A DNA stretch of 37,397 bases, from NCBI GenBank assembly GCA_902537555.1, contig CACBBR010000011.1, forward strand, positions 1-37,397, read 5' to 3'. The DNA is from an uncultured Pelagibacteraceae bacterium (GTDB lineage: Bacteria > Pseudomonadota > Alphaproteobacteria > Pelagibacterales > Pelagibacteraceae). This document shows, in pieces, positions 1 to 8,427 of this stretch. Below the pieces are notes generated by a model. The model did no database searches. It saw nothing but the letters and a program-made list of their open reading frames with translations, and was not told the DNA's origin. Each line of letters starts with the position of its first letter. The first letter of the stretch is position 1. The translations under genes and the position numbers were made by a program.

Positions 1-519
1 GAAAATATAATAAAAAATGAAAAATTTTTTATAGCTTGTTCACATCAATCTATGTTTGAGACTTTTTATTTACAAACAATTTTTAATTCACCAATATTTA
101 TTTTAAAACATGAATTAATTAAAATGCCTGTATTTGGATGGTATTTAAAAAAAATAGGTTCAGTATCAGTAAATAGAAATAAAATTAGTAAGGATAATTT
201 AGGTTTAATCGATAAAATAAAGAAATCTGTAAAAATTTCAGATAGACCATTAATTATATTTCCACAAGGAACAAGAGTTTTACCAAGTGAATTCATTCCT
301 TTCAAAAAAGGAGTTGGAAGAATTTATGATGAGTTAAAAATAAAGTGTCAACCAGTAGCTGTAAATTCTGGAAAAGTCTGGCCTAAGAGTGGTAAATTAA
401 TTCCAAATAAAACAATTACAATATCAATTCTTCCGCCAGTCAAACCCGGAATGGAAGCAGTAGAATTTACAAGTTTTATTGAAAAAGAAATTTACAATGA
501 ATTGGGACTAATAAATTAA
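1..519 (+). CDS. plsC: 1-acyl-sn-glycerol-3-phosphate acyltransferase (PlsC family), 5' truncated by window edge
   Basis: The reading frame is open from base 1, so the gene begins before the window; the first internal ATG (52) is not the true start. The visible part encodes the PlsC catalytic block: SHQSMFETF, with the acyltransferase motif in the HX4E form (His at visible residue 15, Glu at 20), and FPQGTR at about visible residues 84-89, matching the glycerophosphate-binding motif. Family role: transfer of an acyl chain to lysophosphatidate at the inner membrane in phospholipid synthesis. It is convergent with dnaN and the two stop codons share four bases (516-519). Having Glu at the end of HX4 and Gln before GTR is, as far as I recall, common in alphaproteobacterial members. 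Family assignment is firm; acyl preference cannot be read. Confidence 0.85.
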   Translation, partial: ENIIKNEKFFIACSHQSMFETFYLQTIFNSPIFILKHELIKMPVFGWYLKKIGSVSVNRNKISKDNLGLIDKIKKSVKISDRPLIIFPQGTRVLPSEFIPFKKGVGRIYDELKIKCQPVAVNSGKVWPKSGKLIPNKTITISILPPVKPGMEAVEFTSFIEKEIYNELGLIN

Positions 520-1628
520 CCTTTCATTGGCATTACAACATAAATACTATCATAATCAGCCGGGTCTCTAATTAAAGCTGGTGAACCTGTATCTTTTAAA
601 TAAATCTCAATGTTATCTCCATCAAGTTGGGAAGCAACATCAATTAAATACCTGGAATTAAAGCTTATATCCAGCTCGTGATCAAACTTAACACTTAAAC
701 TTTCTTTACCATCACCACTATTTGTATTGTTTACTGAGAGATCAAGATTATCTTTAGAAAGATTAAATTTTACACCATCTTTTTTATCTAAAGAGACTGA
801 AGCAACTCTATCCACTGAATTTAAAAATGATTTTAGATTAACTTCTAATTTTTTTTGGTTTTCCTTAGGTATTACCTGTACGTAGTTTGGAAATTTTCCA
901 TCAATAAGCTTAGATATTAATATACTATTATTAATTTCAAATTTAATTTTTGATTTTATATTTGATATTTTAACTTCACCTTCATAGTCCTCTAGTAATG
1001 AACAAAGTTGAAAAATAGTTTTTTTTGGTAAAATTATCTGATCAAATTGGACTTTATCTTGGAGTCTAATCTTTGATATAGACATTCTATGACTATCAGT
1101 AGCTGCAGCTGTTAAAAAAATTTTATCTTCTACTTCTGTCTGATGTAAAAAAATTCCACTTAAATAATGTCTTGTTTCGTCGTTAGATACTGAAAATTTA
1201 CATTTATTTAAAAGTTTTAATAGCTCTTTTGATTTAATCGAAAACTCATTTTCATTAAAATTTTCATCTGTTAACGGAAATTCAGAAGCACTTATACAAT
1301 TTAAGTTGAAAACAGATTTATCAGACTCTAAATGCAATTTATTTTCACTGGGGTTAGAAAAGTTAATTTTACTTCCAGATGAAAACTTTCTAACAATATC
1401 ATACATTATTGATGATGATGAAGTAGTTTTGCCCTCTTCTATTATTTCAACATTTGGAATTTGATGAATAAAAATTAAATCAAGATCAGTAGCTGTAATT
1501 GTTAGTCTTCCATTATTTACATCCAATAATACGTTTGAAAGTATCGGCAACGTACTTCTTTTTTCAATTACACCCTGACAATAATTTAAAGATTTTTGAA
1601 GATCCTGTTGATTTAGACTAAACTTCAT
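516..1628 (-). CDS. dnaN: DNA polymerase III beta subunit (sliding clamp)
   Basis: A 370-residue protein, the usual clamp length. It starts MKFSLNQQDL, has the N-terminal stretch VIEKRSTLPILSNVLL typical of the first clamp domain, a central LSGIFLHQ segment and ends YVVMPMKG, close to the canonical VVMPMR terminus. The dimer encircles DNA and tethers the replicative polymerase. It lies directly downstream of dnaA, its start overlapping the dnaA stop by 11 bases, so the two are probably co-transcribed and translationally coupled. recF, which often follows dnaN, is absent; the next gene is a convergent plsC whose stop codon overlaps this one. Confidence 0.97.
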   Translation of the reverse strand: MKFSLNQQDLQKSLNYCQGVIEKRSTLPILSNVLLDVNNGRLTITATDLDLIFIHQIPNVEIIEEGKTTSSSSIMYDIVRKFSSGSKINFSNPSENKLHLESDKSVFNLNCISASEFPLTDENFNENEFSIKSKELLKLLNKCKFSVSNDETRHYLSGIFLHQTEVEDKIFLTAAATDSHRMSISKIRLQDKVQFDQIILPKKTIFQLCSLLEDYEGEVKISNIKSKIKFEINNSILISKLIDGKFPNYVQVIPKENQKKLEVNLKSFLNSVDRVASVSLDKKDGVKFNLSKDNLDLSVNNTNSGDGKESLSVKFDHELDISFNSRYLIDVASQLDGDNIEIYLKDTGSPALIRDPADYDSIYVVMPMKG

Positions 1629-3033
1629 TATCTTTATTATATAGAATCTTATTTTTTAAACTATCTATATTAATATTTAATTCACTATCATCTTTTCTCA
1701 GTCTCTCTATAGTTTTAACAGAGTGGATTACAGTTGTATGATCTCTATTGGCAAAAGACCTGCCTATCTCTGGCAATGATTTAGATGTCAACATTTTAGC
1801 GAGATAAATTGCAGTCTGTCTTGGTCTTACAAGGTATCTTGATCTTCTTGGAGAAAGCATTTCATTTTTACTTATTTTATAAAATTTACAGACTGTTGTC
1901 TGGATTGTATCAATATCAACTTTATTTTCTGTAAGATTAAGCAAATCTTTTAAAACTATTTTAACTTCAGACAAGTTGGGAACTTTATTATAAATCCTAG
2001 TGAATGAGACGATTCTATTAAGTGCTCCAACTAATTCTCTAATACTAGTTTTAATTTCAGTACTTAAAAATTTTTGTATTTCTTCAGAAATAACTAATTG
2101 ATTTGAATAAGATAGTTTTAATTCTTCAGTTTTTGATTTAATAATTTTATATCTAAGCTCATAATCAGGATTTTGGATATCCACAACTAAACCACCTGAA
2201 AATCTAGATTTTATTCTCTCTTGAATCCTAATAAGTTTGTTCGGTGGTCTATCTGCTGATATTATTATTTGTGAATTTTTATCTAATAATGCATTGAAGG
2301 TATGAAAAAATTCTTCTTGCATTGCTTCTTTGCCATTCATGAACTGAATATCATCGATTAATAAAACATCAGTATTTCTAAAATACTCTTTAAACTTTAC
2401 CATTTCATTTGATTTTATAGACTTTACAAATTGGTACATAAATCTTTCTGCTGATATAAACATTACTTTACTCTTTTCTTTTAATTTTAGACCAATAGCA
2501 TTTAATAAATGTGTTTTACCCATTCCTACACCACCATATAAATATAAAGGATTATAATGAGCTATATCATCCGAAACTTTTTTAGAGGCTTCAAAAGCTA
2601 GTTTGTTACTTCCTCCAGTTATAAAATTTTCAAAGTTTTTATTTGGATCTATTCTATTATATTGTAGATAAGAATCTTTTATAAACGACACGTTATCATT
2701 ATTGGTTTTAATAGAATTTTGAGATGAAATATAAGTTTCGCTAATTTCGGACTCTTTATTGTTTTTTATTGTGAATTCAATCCTTACTAGGTCTTTTTTG
2801 TATTCTTTAATTGTCTGCAATATTTGATCTAGATATCTAGATACTATCCAATCTCTGATAAATCTGGTTGAAACTGAAAATAATATATAATTATGAAATT
2901 CTTCAACTAATTCAATTTTTTTTATCCAACTTTCATAAATATCGTTTCCAAATTTTTCCTGCATTTTTTTTTTTATATTTTCCCAGTCAATTTTCTTTTC
3001 GAGTGCTTTATTGTTTTGTAAATTATTTTTCAT
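1618..3033 (-). CDS. dnaA: Chromosomal replication initiator protein DnaA
   Basis: A 471-residue initiator ATPase. Domain I (about residues 15-85) contains the tryptophan-rich start and a W-I-x-x-I segment. The AAA+ module carries Walker A GGVGMGKT (about 167-174) and Walker B LLIDDIQF. The C-terminal DNA-binding domain has SPRRSRYLVRPRQ and the signature DHTTVIHSVKTIE. I chose the ATG at 3033; an in-frame TTG at 3072 would add 13 residues, but they look non-conserved and are encoded by sequence resembling the leader. Neither start has a close Shine-Dalgarno; a GAGAGG lies about 20 bases upstream of the ATG. It is preceded by rpsT on the same strand and overlaps dnaN by 11 bases. Confidence 0.97.
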   Translation of the reverse strand: MKNNLQNNKALEKKIDWENIKKKMQEKFGNDIYESWIKKIELVEEFHNYILFSVSTRFIRDWIVSRYLDQILQTIKEYKKDLVRIEFTIKNNKESEISETYISSQNSIKTNNDNVSFIKDSYLQYNRIDPNKNFENFITGGSNKLAFEASKKVSDDIAHYNPLYLYGGVGMGKTHLLNAIGLKLKEKSKVMFISAERFMYQFVKSIKSNEMVKFKEYFRNTDVLLIDDIQFMNGKEAMQEEFFHTFNALLDKNSQIIISADRPPNKLIRIQERIKSRFSGGLVVDIQNPDYELRYKIIKSKTEELKLSYSNQLVISEEIQKFLSTEIKTSIRELVGALNRIVSFTRIYNKVPNLSEVKIVLKDLLNLTENKVDIDTIQTTVCKFYKISKNEMLSPRRSRYLVRPRQTAIYLAKMLTSKSLPEIGRSFANRDHTTVIHSVKTIERLRKDDSELNINIDSLKNKILYNKDNEV

Positions 3034-3300
3034 GAGGGAATTCCACTTAAAACCTCTCAAAAATTTTTGCAATAAATTAATTTGTAAAAATAAAAAAAAA
3101 TAAAATTTATGATTGAATAAATTCCTGATTGAATTTTTTTAAAATTATTATTGCAACCTAATGGGGTAAGGAATTAAAAATTTAAAATTTTACTAAATCT
3201 ATATCTAGTAACTTTTTAAATTAATCTTTTAGATATAGTAATTTATTCTTAAATTGTACGTTTAAGTTGTATAGGAAAAACTTTTACTTATTGGAGGTTG
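3034..3300. other. AT-rich dnaA upstream region with direct and inverted repeats; possible origin or dnaA control region
   Basis: This 267-base gap between rpsT and dnaA is one of the longest non-coding stretches in the window. It holds a direct repeat GATTGAAT at 3111-3118 and 3127-3134 (16-base spacing), an inverted pair TTGCAATAA (3067-3075) / TTATTGCAA (3148-3156), and a second inverted pair CTATATCTA (3199-3207) / TAGATATAG (3230-3238). I found no canonical DnaA box (TTATNCACA), so an origin is only a positional suggestion. It must contain the dnaA promoter unless dnaA is read through from rpsT; no convincing -35/-10 pair stands out. Confidence 0.35.
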
Positions 3301-3561
3301 TCACAGAGAATTGATTTTTTTTGTAATTCTCGAAACGTTCCTTGAGGCGTTCTGTCTTTTAATGACACCTGTTTTTGCAATTGACATCAATTCTGAATTT
3401 AACTTGGGTAAAAAGGCTAAGGCTTCTTTTTTATCTTTTTTTTCTATTATAGAGTTCATTTTTTTCAATGCACTTCTATAACGACTCTTTCTAGATCTAT
3501 TAACAGCTGTTTGTCTTTTTATTTTTCTGGTTCGTTTAATTGCTGATTTAGTATTCGCCAT
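3301..3561 (-). CDS. rpsT: 30S ribosomal protein S20
   Basis: An 86-residue, lysine/arginine-rich protein starting MANTKSAIKRTRK, the diagnostic S20 N-terminus, and containing AVNRSRKSRYRSALKK and GVIKRQNASRNVSRI. It binds 16S rRNA in the small-subunit body. It sits between mutM and dnaA on the same strand, an arrangement common near the alphaproteobacterial origin. The start has no Shine-Dalgarno and a candidate promoter (3571-3599) lies so close that the mRNA may have almost no leader. Confidence 0.97.
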   Translation of the reverse strand: MANTKSAIKRTRKIKRQTAVNRSRKSRYRSALKKMNSIIEKKDKKEALAFLPKLNSELMSIAKTGVIKRQNASRNVSRITKKINSL

Positions 3562-3570
3562 AAGCGTGAG

Positions 3571-3599
3571 TGTATATCTTCAGATAATGATTGGGTCAA
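3571..3599 (-). promoter_or_regulatory. Candidate sigma70 promoter of rpsT
   Basis: Reading the minus strand, TTGACC (3599-3594) is followed after 17 bases by TATACA (3576-3571). The expected start of transcription, about 7 bases on, would lie within a few bases of the rpsT ATG (3561), implying a leaderless or nearly leaderless message. The -10 match is only 4 of 6, so a different promoter inside mutM is possible. Confidence 0.4.
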
Positions 3600-3611
3600 T
3601 ACAATAATTGT

Positions 3612-4478
3612 TTATTTTTGACATAAATTACAAAAAAAACTTGATCTATTTGAAATAAATTTTTTGTGTATTGTCCCTTTGCAACTATATTTTAAACAAT
3701 TTTTATTTTCTCTTTGATAAACATTAAAATTTTTTTGAAAAGAACCCTGATTTCCACTTATATTTTTAAAATCTCTTATGCTGGAGCCACCGTTATCTAT
3801 TGCTTTTTTTAAAACCACTTTTGAAAAATGAGAAATTTTTTGACAATCATTCAAACTGAGCAAACTTACTTGCTTTGATGGTAAAATCTTACATAAGAAT
3901 AATATTTCACTAGCATAAATATTACCAATCCCAGAGACAAAATTCTGATCAATTAAAAAATTTTTAATATTTTTTTTTTTATTTTTAAAATAATTAAAAA
4001 TATATTTTTTATTAAATAATGGGTCAAAAGGCTCTGGCCCATATTTTTTAAAGTTATTATTTATTTGCTCATCACTTTTAAAATAAGAAAAATAACCAAA
4101 TCTTCTCGGGTCATTATAAATTAACTTAAATTTACCAATTTTCATTTCTACATGATTATGCTTTGTAGGTAACAATGGAGAATGATAAAAACTGGTATTT
4201 GTTATAGAATTTTTTTTTCTGGATTTATTTATTAAATGAATGGTTCCTGACATCCCAAGATGAATCATTAAATTGGAACTATCCTCAAATTTCAGTATTA
4301 AGTGTTTTGAAAATCTATCTACTTTAGTAATTTTTTTTTTTAATATGTTTTTTTCAAAATTTTTTGGGATCTTAAACCTCAAATTCCTATTTTTTATTAA
4401 TATGTCTTTGATAATCTTTCCTGTAATACTCTTATTCAAAGATTGTTTTACGATTTCTACTTCTGGTAATTCAGGCAT
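3612..4478 (-). CDS. mutM: Formamidopyrimidine-DNA glycosylase (Fpg/MutM)
   Basis: A 288-residue base-excision glycosylase/AP lyase that removes 8-oxoguanine and related oxidised purines. After Met removal the protein begins PELPEVE, with the catalytic N-terminal proline and Glu. Internal motifs are LIMHLGMSG-like (LMIHLGMSG), NDPRRFG, the helix-two-turn-helix region SGIGNIYASEILF, and the C-terminal zinc finger with Cys pairs CLKYSC and CNLCQK; the wider C-X4-C spacing is common in alphaproteobacterial versions. The coding strand contains an 11-adenine run (complement of 3970-3980) encoding lysines. Divergent from ubiE with a 33-base gap. Confidence 0.96.
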   Translation of the reverse strand: MPELPEVEIVKQSLNKSITGKIIKDILIKNRNLRFKIPKNFEKNILKKKITKVDRFSKHLILKFEDSSNLMIHLGMSGTIHLINKSRKKNSITNTSFYHSPLLPTKHNHVEMKIGKFKLIYNDPRRFGYFSYFKSDEQINNNFKKYGPEPFDPLFNKKYIFNYFKNKKKNIKNFLIDQNFVSGIGNIYASEILFLCKILPSKQVSLLSLNDCQKISHFSKVVLKKAIDNGGSSIRDFKNISGNQGSFQKNFNVYQRENKNCLKYSCKGTIHKKFISNRSSFFCNLCQK

Positions 4479-4511
4479 TTCATACTATATTAGTGTTTTA
4501 ATATAATTTAT

Positions 4512-5216
4512 ATGCAACAAAATCTTCAAAATAAAGCAGGTCTCGTCGAAGGCGTATTTAATAAAGTATACGATAAATATGATTTAATGAATGATTTTAT
4601 GTCATTTGGAATTCATAGAATTTGGAAAAAAAACCTTATGAATTGGATGAGTCCAACTAAAAACAAAAAGTATTTAGATGTTGCTTGCGGCACTGGTGAT
4701 TTAGGAAAATTATTTTTAGACTATACAGATAAGAATGGAGAAATTACATGCTCAGATTCGAACAAGAAAATGATCGAAAAAGGCAAAAAAAGACTTAGAG
4801 GATATAAAAACATAAAATGGGTTGTAGCTGAAGCAGAAAAGTTGCCATTCAAAAATGATACTGTTGATTTTTATACAATAAGTTTTGGTTTACGAAATAC
4901 AAAAAATTTAGATAAATCTTTATCAGAAGCATATAGAGTTCTTAAACCAGGTGGAAGATATATGTGTTTAGAGTTTTCAAAAATTCAAAATTCTAATTTA
5001 GACTTTTTATATAAAAATTACTCAAAATTAATCCCCCACATAGGAAAAGCAGTTGTTGGTGATAAAGAACCTTACGAATATTTGACCAAGAGTATAGAGG
5101 AATTTGTTAATCAGGAAGAATTGATCGATTTAATGAGACAAAATAATTTTAAAAATTGTTCGTATAGAAATTTATCTGGCGGAATAGTAGCTATTCATTC
5201 TGGTTGGAAATTATAA
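4512..5216 (+). CDS. ubiE: Ubiquinone biosynthesis C-methyltransferase UbiE
   Basis: A 234-residue class I SAM-dependent methyltransferase. The family start VFNKVYDKYDLMNDFMSFGIHRIWK is visible around residues 16-40, followed by the SAM-binding loop DVACGTGDLG (about 58-67), and then FGLRNTKNLDKSLSEAYRVLKPGGR, the UbiE/COQ5 signature. It methylates the benzoquinone ring in ubiquinone synthesis (also demethylmenaquinone in menaquinone makers). It heads a plus-strand operon; its TAA overlaps the ubiB ATG by one base (TAATG), indicating coupling. Confidence 0.96.
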   Translation: MQQNLQNKAGLVEGVFNKVYDKYDLMNDFMSFGIHRIWKKNLMNWMSPTKNKKYLDVACGTGDLGKLFLDYTDKNGEITCSDSNKKMIEKGKKRLRGYKNIKWVVAEAEKLPFKNDTVDFYTISFGLRNTKNLDKSLSEAYRVLKPGGRYMCLEFSKIQNSNLDFLYKNYSKLIPHIGKAVVGDKEPYEYLTKSIEEFVNQEELIDLMRQNNFKNCSYRNLSGGIVAIHSGWKL

Positions 5217-6784
5217 TGTTCAAAAGATTAATTACTTTATTTAAACTTGGAAGAAAACTCGCTAAATCTGATGCTTTAACAATTGTATCAAAATTTAATA
5301 AACCACCTTTATTAGTCACTGTAATATTTAAATTACTTTCTTTTTCTTTTACAAAAAAAGATAGGTCATATGATAATTTAAGTGAAGGAGAAAAATTATC
5401 TAATTCTCTAGCATCAATGGGTACAACATTCATTAAACTGGGCCAGTTCCTAGCAACAAGACCTGATATAATAGGAGATGGATTATCAAAAGAATTAGAA
5501 AGTTTACAGGATAAACTTCCACCTTTCTCACAATCAAAAGCAAAAGAAATGATTAGAAATGATTTAGGTGATGAAATTTATAATTCAATAATTAATATTA
5601 GCGAACCAGTTGCAGCTGCATCTATTGCTCAAGTACACAAAGCTCAAATTGACGATAATGGAGTTATTAAAGATGTAGCAATAAAAATATTAAGACCTGA
5701 TATAAAAAAAATTTTTAATGAAGAGGTAGATGCTTTAATGCTGTTTGCCTTTATAATTGAATCGTTAATAAAAAAAACTAAAAGATTAAAACTAGTTGAA
5801 GTGGTTTTTTTATTAAAAGAAATTACTAGCCTTGAGATGGATTTGAGATTTGAAGCCGCTGCAGCTAACGAATATGCAGAAAATACCAAAAATGATTTAG
5901 GTTTTGAAGTTCCTAAGATCTATTGGGATTATACAAGTGAAAATATAATGACGCTTGATTGGATTAATGGTGTATCTATAAGAGAAACAGAAGAGTTAGA
6001 AAAACGATCAATTGATACAAAAAAAATTGCCACCGATATAATACAACATTTCTTAAGGCATGCTGTGAGAGACGGTTTTTTTCATGCAGACATGCATCAA
6101 GGAAATATTTTTGTAAATGAGAGTGGTCAAATTGTTCCCATAGATTTTGGTATTATGGGAAGGTTAGATAATGTTAGTAAAAGATTTTTAGCTGAGATTT
6201 TATTTGGTTTTATACAAAGAGATTATAAAAAAGTTGCAGAGGTGCATCTTGCAGCAGGATTAGTTCCAAACAACGTACCTGTAAATGATCTTGCTCAGGC
6301 ACTAAGATCTATTGGTGAGCCAATTTTTGGACACTCTATAAAAAATATTTCTGGTGGTAAGTTGCTAAAACAACTTTTTGATGTTACGGAAAAATTTAAT
6401 ATGCAAACCCAACCTCAGTTGCTTATGTTGCAAAAAACAATGGTGGTAGTTGAAGGAGTTGCGAGAAGATTAAACCCAGAAACAAATATATGGGAGACAT
6501 CAAAACCTGTTCTGGAAAAATGGTTAAAAGAAACTAAAGATCCTATAAATTCAATTAATGAGACATTAAAAGACTCTGTGGAAGTATTAAAACGTCTTCC
6601 AAATTTACCTGAGGTAATGGATAAGGCAAACCAAGCGCTTAATTATCTTGCAAGTGGTCAAATACCTCAGAATTCAAACTCGTATAATGAATTAAACACT
6701 AAAAAAGAAGAAATGAAGTCATTTAGAAACCAATCTATTATTGGCTTATTATCTCTTGTAATTTTAACTCTATTGGTATTTTAA
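5216..6784 (+). CDS. ubiB: Ubiquinone biosynthesis kinase-like protein UbiB
   Basis: A 522-residue member of the ABC1/ADCK/UbiB atypical kinase family needed for ubiquinone synthesis. It shows the KxGQ motif in TFIKLGQFLATRPDIIG, the alanine-rich loop VAAASIAQVHKA replacing the kinase glycine loop, EMDLRFEAAAANEYAEN, catalytic DMHQGNIF, and the metal-binding IDFGIMGR. The last 16 or so residues (SIIGLLSLVILTLLVF) form a C-terminal membrane anchor. The ATG at 5216 is preferred over an in-frame TTG at 5204, because it overlaps the ubiE stop by a single base and gives the usual MFKRLITL-like start. Confidence 0.96.
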   Translation: MFKRLITLFKLGRKLAKSDALTIVSKFNKPPLLVTVIFKLLSFSFTKKDRSYDNLSEGEKLSNSLASMGTTFIKLGQFLATRPDIIGDGLSKELESLQDKLPPFSQSKAKEMIRNDLGDEIYNSIINISEPVAAASIAQVHKAQIDDNGVIKDVAIKILRPDIKKIFNEEVDALMLFAFIIESLIKKTKRLKLVEVVFLLKEITSLEMDLRFEAAAANEYAENTKNDLGFEVPKIYWDYTSENIMTLDWINGVSIRETEELEKRSIDTKKIATDIIQHFLRHAVRDGFFHADMHQGNIFVNESGQIVPIDFGIMGRLDNVSKRFLAEILFGFIQRDYKKVAEVHLAAGLVPNNVPVNDLAQALRSIGEPIFGHSIKNISGGKLLKQLFDVTEKFNMQTQPQLLMLQKTMVVVEGVARRLNPETNIWETSKPVLEKWLKETKDPINSINETLKDSVEVLKRLPNLPEVMDKANQALNYLASGQIPQNSNSYNELNTKKEEMKSFRNQSIIGLLSLVILTLLVF

Positions 6785-6792
6785 TTCTCTTC

Positions 6793-7983
6793 ATGAAAAA
6801 TAAAAAAATACTTCTAATCATATGTGGTGGAATATCTGCTTACAAAAGCTTAGAAGTGATAAGAGGTTTAAAAAAAAAAGATGTAAGTATTAAAACAATA
6901 CTTACAAAGAGTGGAAAAAACTTTGTAACGCCTTTATCTATTTCATCACTTTCGCAAGAAAAAGTATATGAAGACATATTCAGTGCAGAAAATGAAGCCG
7001 AAATGGACCATATTTCACTTTCTAGATGGGCAGATTTAATTTTAATTGTGCCTGCAACAGCAAATACAATCTCAAAATTAAGTTATGGCTTAACTGACGA
7101 TCTAGCTAGCACGGTTGTTTTAGCATCAGATAAACAAGTATTTTTAGTGCCCGCCATGAATGTCAGAATGTGGGAACACAAATCAACCCAAGATAATTTA
7201 TCAAAATTAAAAAGCTATGGTTATAAGATTATTGGACCTGAAATTGGAGATATGGCTTGTGGAGAATATGGCAAAGGAAAAATGTCAGAACCTTCATATA
7301 TATTAGGGACTATAGAAAATTATTTTAAAAATATTGAAAAAAATAAAAAATTTAAGGCATTAGTGACTGCTGGGCCTACTAAGGAGTTTATAGATCCAGT
7401 AAGATTTATAACTAATAAATCAAGTGGAAAACAGGGTTATGAAATAGCAAAGTCTTTAAGAGATAATGGTTTTGAGACAACACTTATTTCTGGGGAAACA
7501 AATTTAGATCCAATTGAAGGAGTAAAATTTATTTCTGTAAAAACTGCAGAAGAAATGTTTAGAGAAACTCTTAAAAACCTACCAACTGATGTTGCTATTT
7601 TTAATGCAGCGGTAGCTGATTTTAAAGTTAAAGAGATTAATAGTGAAAAAATTAAAAAAAGTGAAAATTTAGATCTTAAGTTAGAAAAAAATATTGATAT
7701 TTTATCAAACATATCAAATCATAATTCACTAAGACCAAAAATTACAATTGGATTTGCAGCTGAGTCTCAAAATCTTGAATTTAATTCAAAGAAAAAATTA
7801 GATCAAAAAAATTGTGATTGGATTATTGCAAATGATATTTCTGATAAAACAATAGGTTTTGACTCTGATGATAATGAAGTTTCTATATTTTATAAAAATA
7901 AAGAAAGTGAAAAATTATATAAAAAGAAAAAATCTTTAATAGCATCTGAGATAGTGGATAGAGTTATCTCTGAGCTTAATTGA
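6793..7983 (+). CDS. coaBC: Bifunctional phosphopantothenoylcysteine decarboxylase / phosphopantothenate-cysteine ligase
   Basis: A 396-residue CoA biosynthesis enzyme. The N-terminal flavin-dependent CoaC half has GGISAYKSLE, the catalytic histidine in MDHISLSRWAD (about residue 73), PAMNVRMW and the substrate-clamp region MACGEYGKGKM. The CoaB ligase half begins near residue 187 with VTAGPTKEFIDPVRFITNKSSGKQG and has FNAAVADF. Together they condense 4'-phosphopantothenate with cysteine and decarboxylate the product to 4'-phosphopantetheine. It follows ubiB after 8 bases and precedes dut after 3 bases, the usual alphaproteobacterial order. Confidence 0.96.
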   Translation: MKNKKILLIICGGISAYKSLEVIRGLKKKDVSIKTILTKSGKNFVTPLSISSLSQEKVYEDIFSAENEAEMDHISLSRWADLILIVPATANTISKLSYGLTDDLASTVVLASDKQVFLVPAMNVRMWEHKSTQDNLSKLKSYGYKIIGPEIGDMACGEYGKGKMSEPSYILGTIENYFKNIEKNKKFKALVTAGPTKEFIDPVRFITNKSSGKQGYEIAKSLRDNGFETTLISGETNLDPIEGVKFISVKTAEEMFRETLKNLPTDVAIFNAAVADFKVKEINSEKIKKSENLDLKLEKNIDILSNISNHNSLRPKITIGFAAESQNLEFNSKKKLDQKNCDWIIANDISDKTIGFDSDDNEVSIFYKNKESEKLYKKKKSLIASEIVDRVISELN

Positions 7984-7986
7984 GTA

Positions 7987-8424
7987 ATGGTAAAAGTTTT
8001 ATTTAAGAGACTTAACCAAAAAGCAAAACTTCCAAGTTATAAGACTGCTGGATCCTCAGGTATGGATTTGATGGCATGTATAGATGAATCTATTACAATC
8101 AAACCAAAAGAGTCGAAATTGGTACCAACCGGTATTGCAATTGCAATTCCTGAAGATACAGAGGTTCAAATTAGACCAAGATCAGGCCTTGCTGCAAAAT
8201 CAAGTATTAGCGTGCTAAATACACCGGGCACAATTGACAGTGATTATAGAGGAGAGCTAAAAATTATTTTATTTAACCATGGTAAAGATGAATTCATTGT
8301 AAATGATGAAGATAGAGTTGCTCAAATGGTTTTAATGCCTATTTTAAAAGTAGAAATTGAAGAAACAAATGAATTACCAGAGACAATTAGAGGGTCTGGA
8401 GGATTTGGATCTACTGGTAAATAG
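7987..8424 (+). CDS. dut: Deoxyuridine 5'-triphosphate nucleotidohydrolase (dUTPase)
   Basis: A 145-residue trimeric dUTPase of normal length. All five family motifs are visible in order: AGSSGMDLMA, RPRSGLAAK, GTIDSDYRGELK, DRVAQMVL and the C-terminal RGSGGFGSTGK that closes over the substrate. It hydrolyses dUTP to dUMP and pyrophosphate, keeping uracil out of DNA and feeding dTMP synthesis. Located 3 bases after coaBC and 3 bases before the MoeB/ThiF-like gene. Confidence 0.97.
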   Translation: MVKVLFKRLNQKAKLPSYKTAGSSGMDLMACIDESITIKPKESKLVPTGIAIAIPEDTEVQIRPRSGLAAKSSISVLNTPGTIDSDYRGELKIILFNHGKDEFIVNDEDRVAQMVLMPILKVEIEETNELPETIRGSGGFGSTGK

Positions 8425-8427
8425 TAA

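Noticed and set aside
3034-3072. TTG-initiated 13-residue N-terminal extension of DnaA
   Set aside because: The ATG at 3033 gives a normal family start; the extension is not DnaA-like and would use a rarer start without a ribosome-binding site.
4502-4507. TATAAT just before ubiE as its -10 element
   Set aside because: It ends 4 bases before the ATG, so transcription would begin within the coding sequence; likely chance in AT-rich DNA.
5191-5433. Minus-strand 80-residue frame over the ubiE-ubiB junction
   Set aside because: Antisense to two well-supported coupled genes; no motif.
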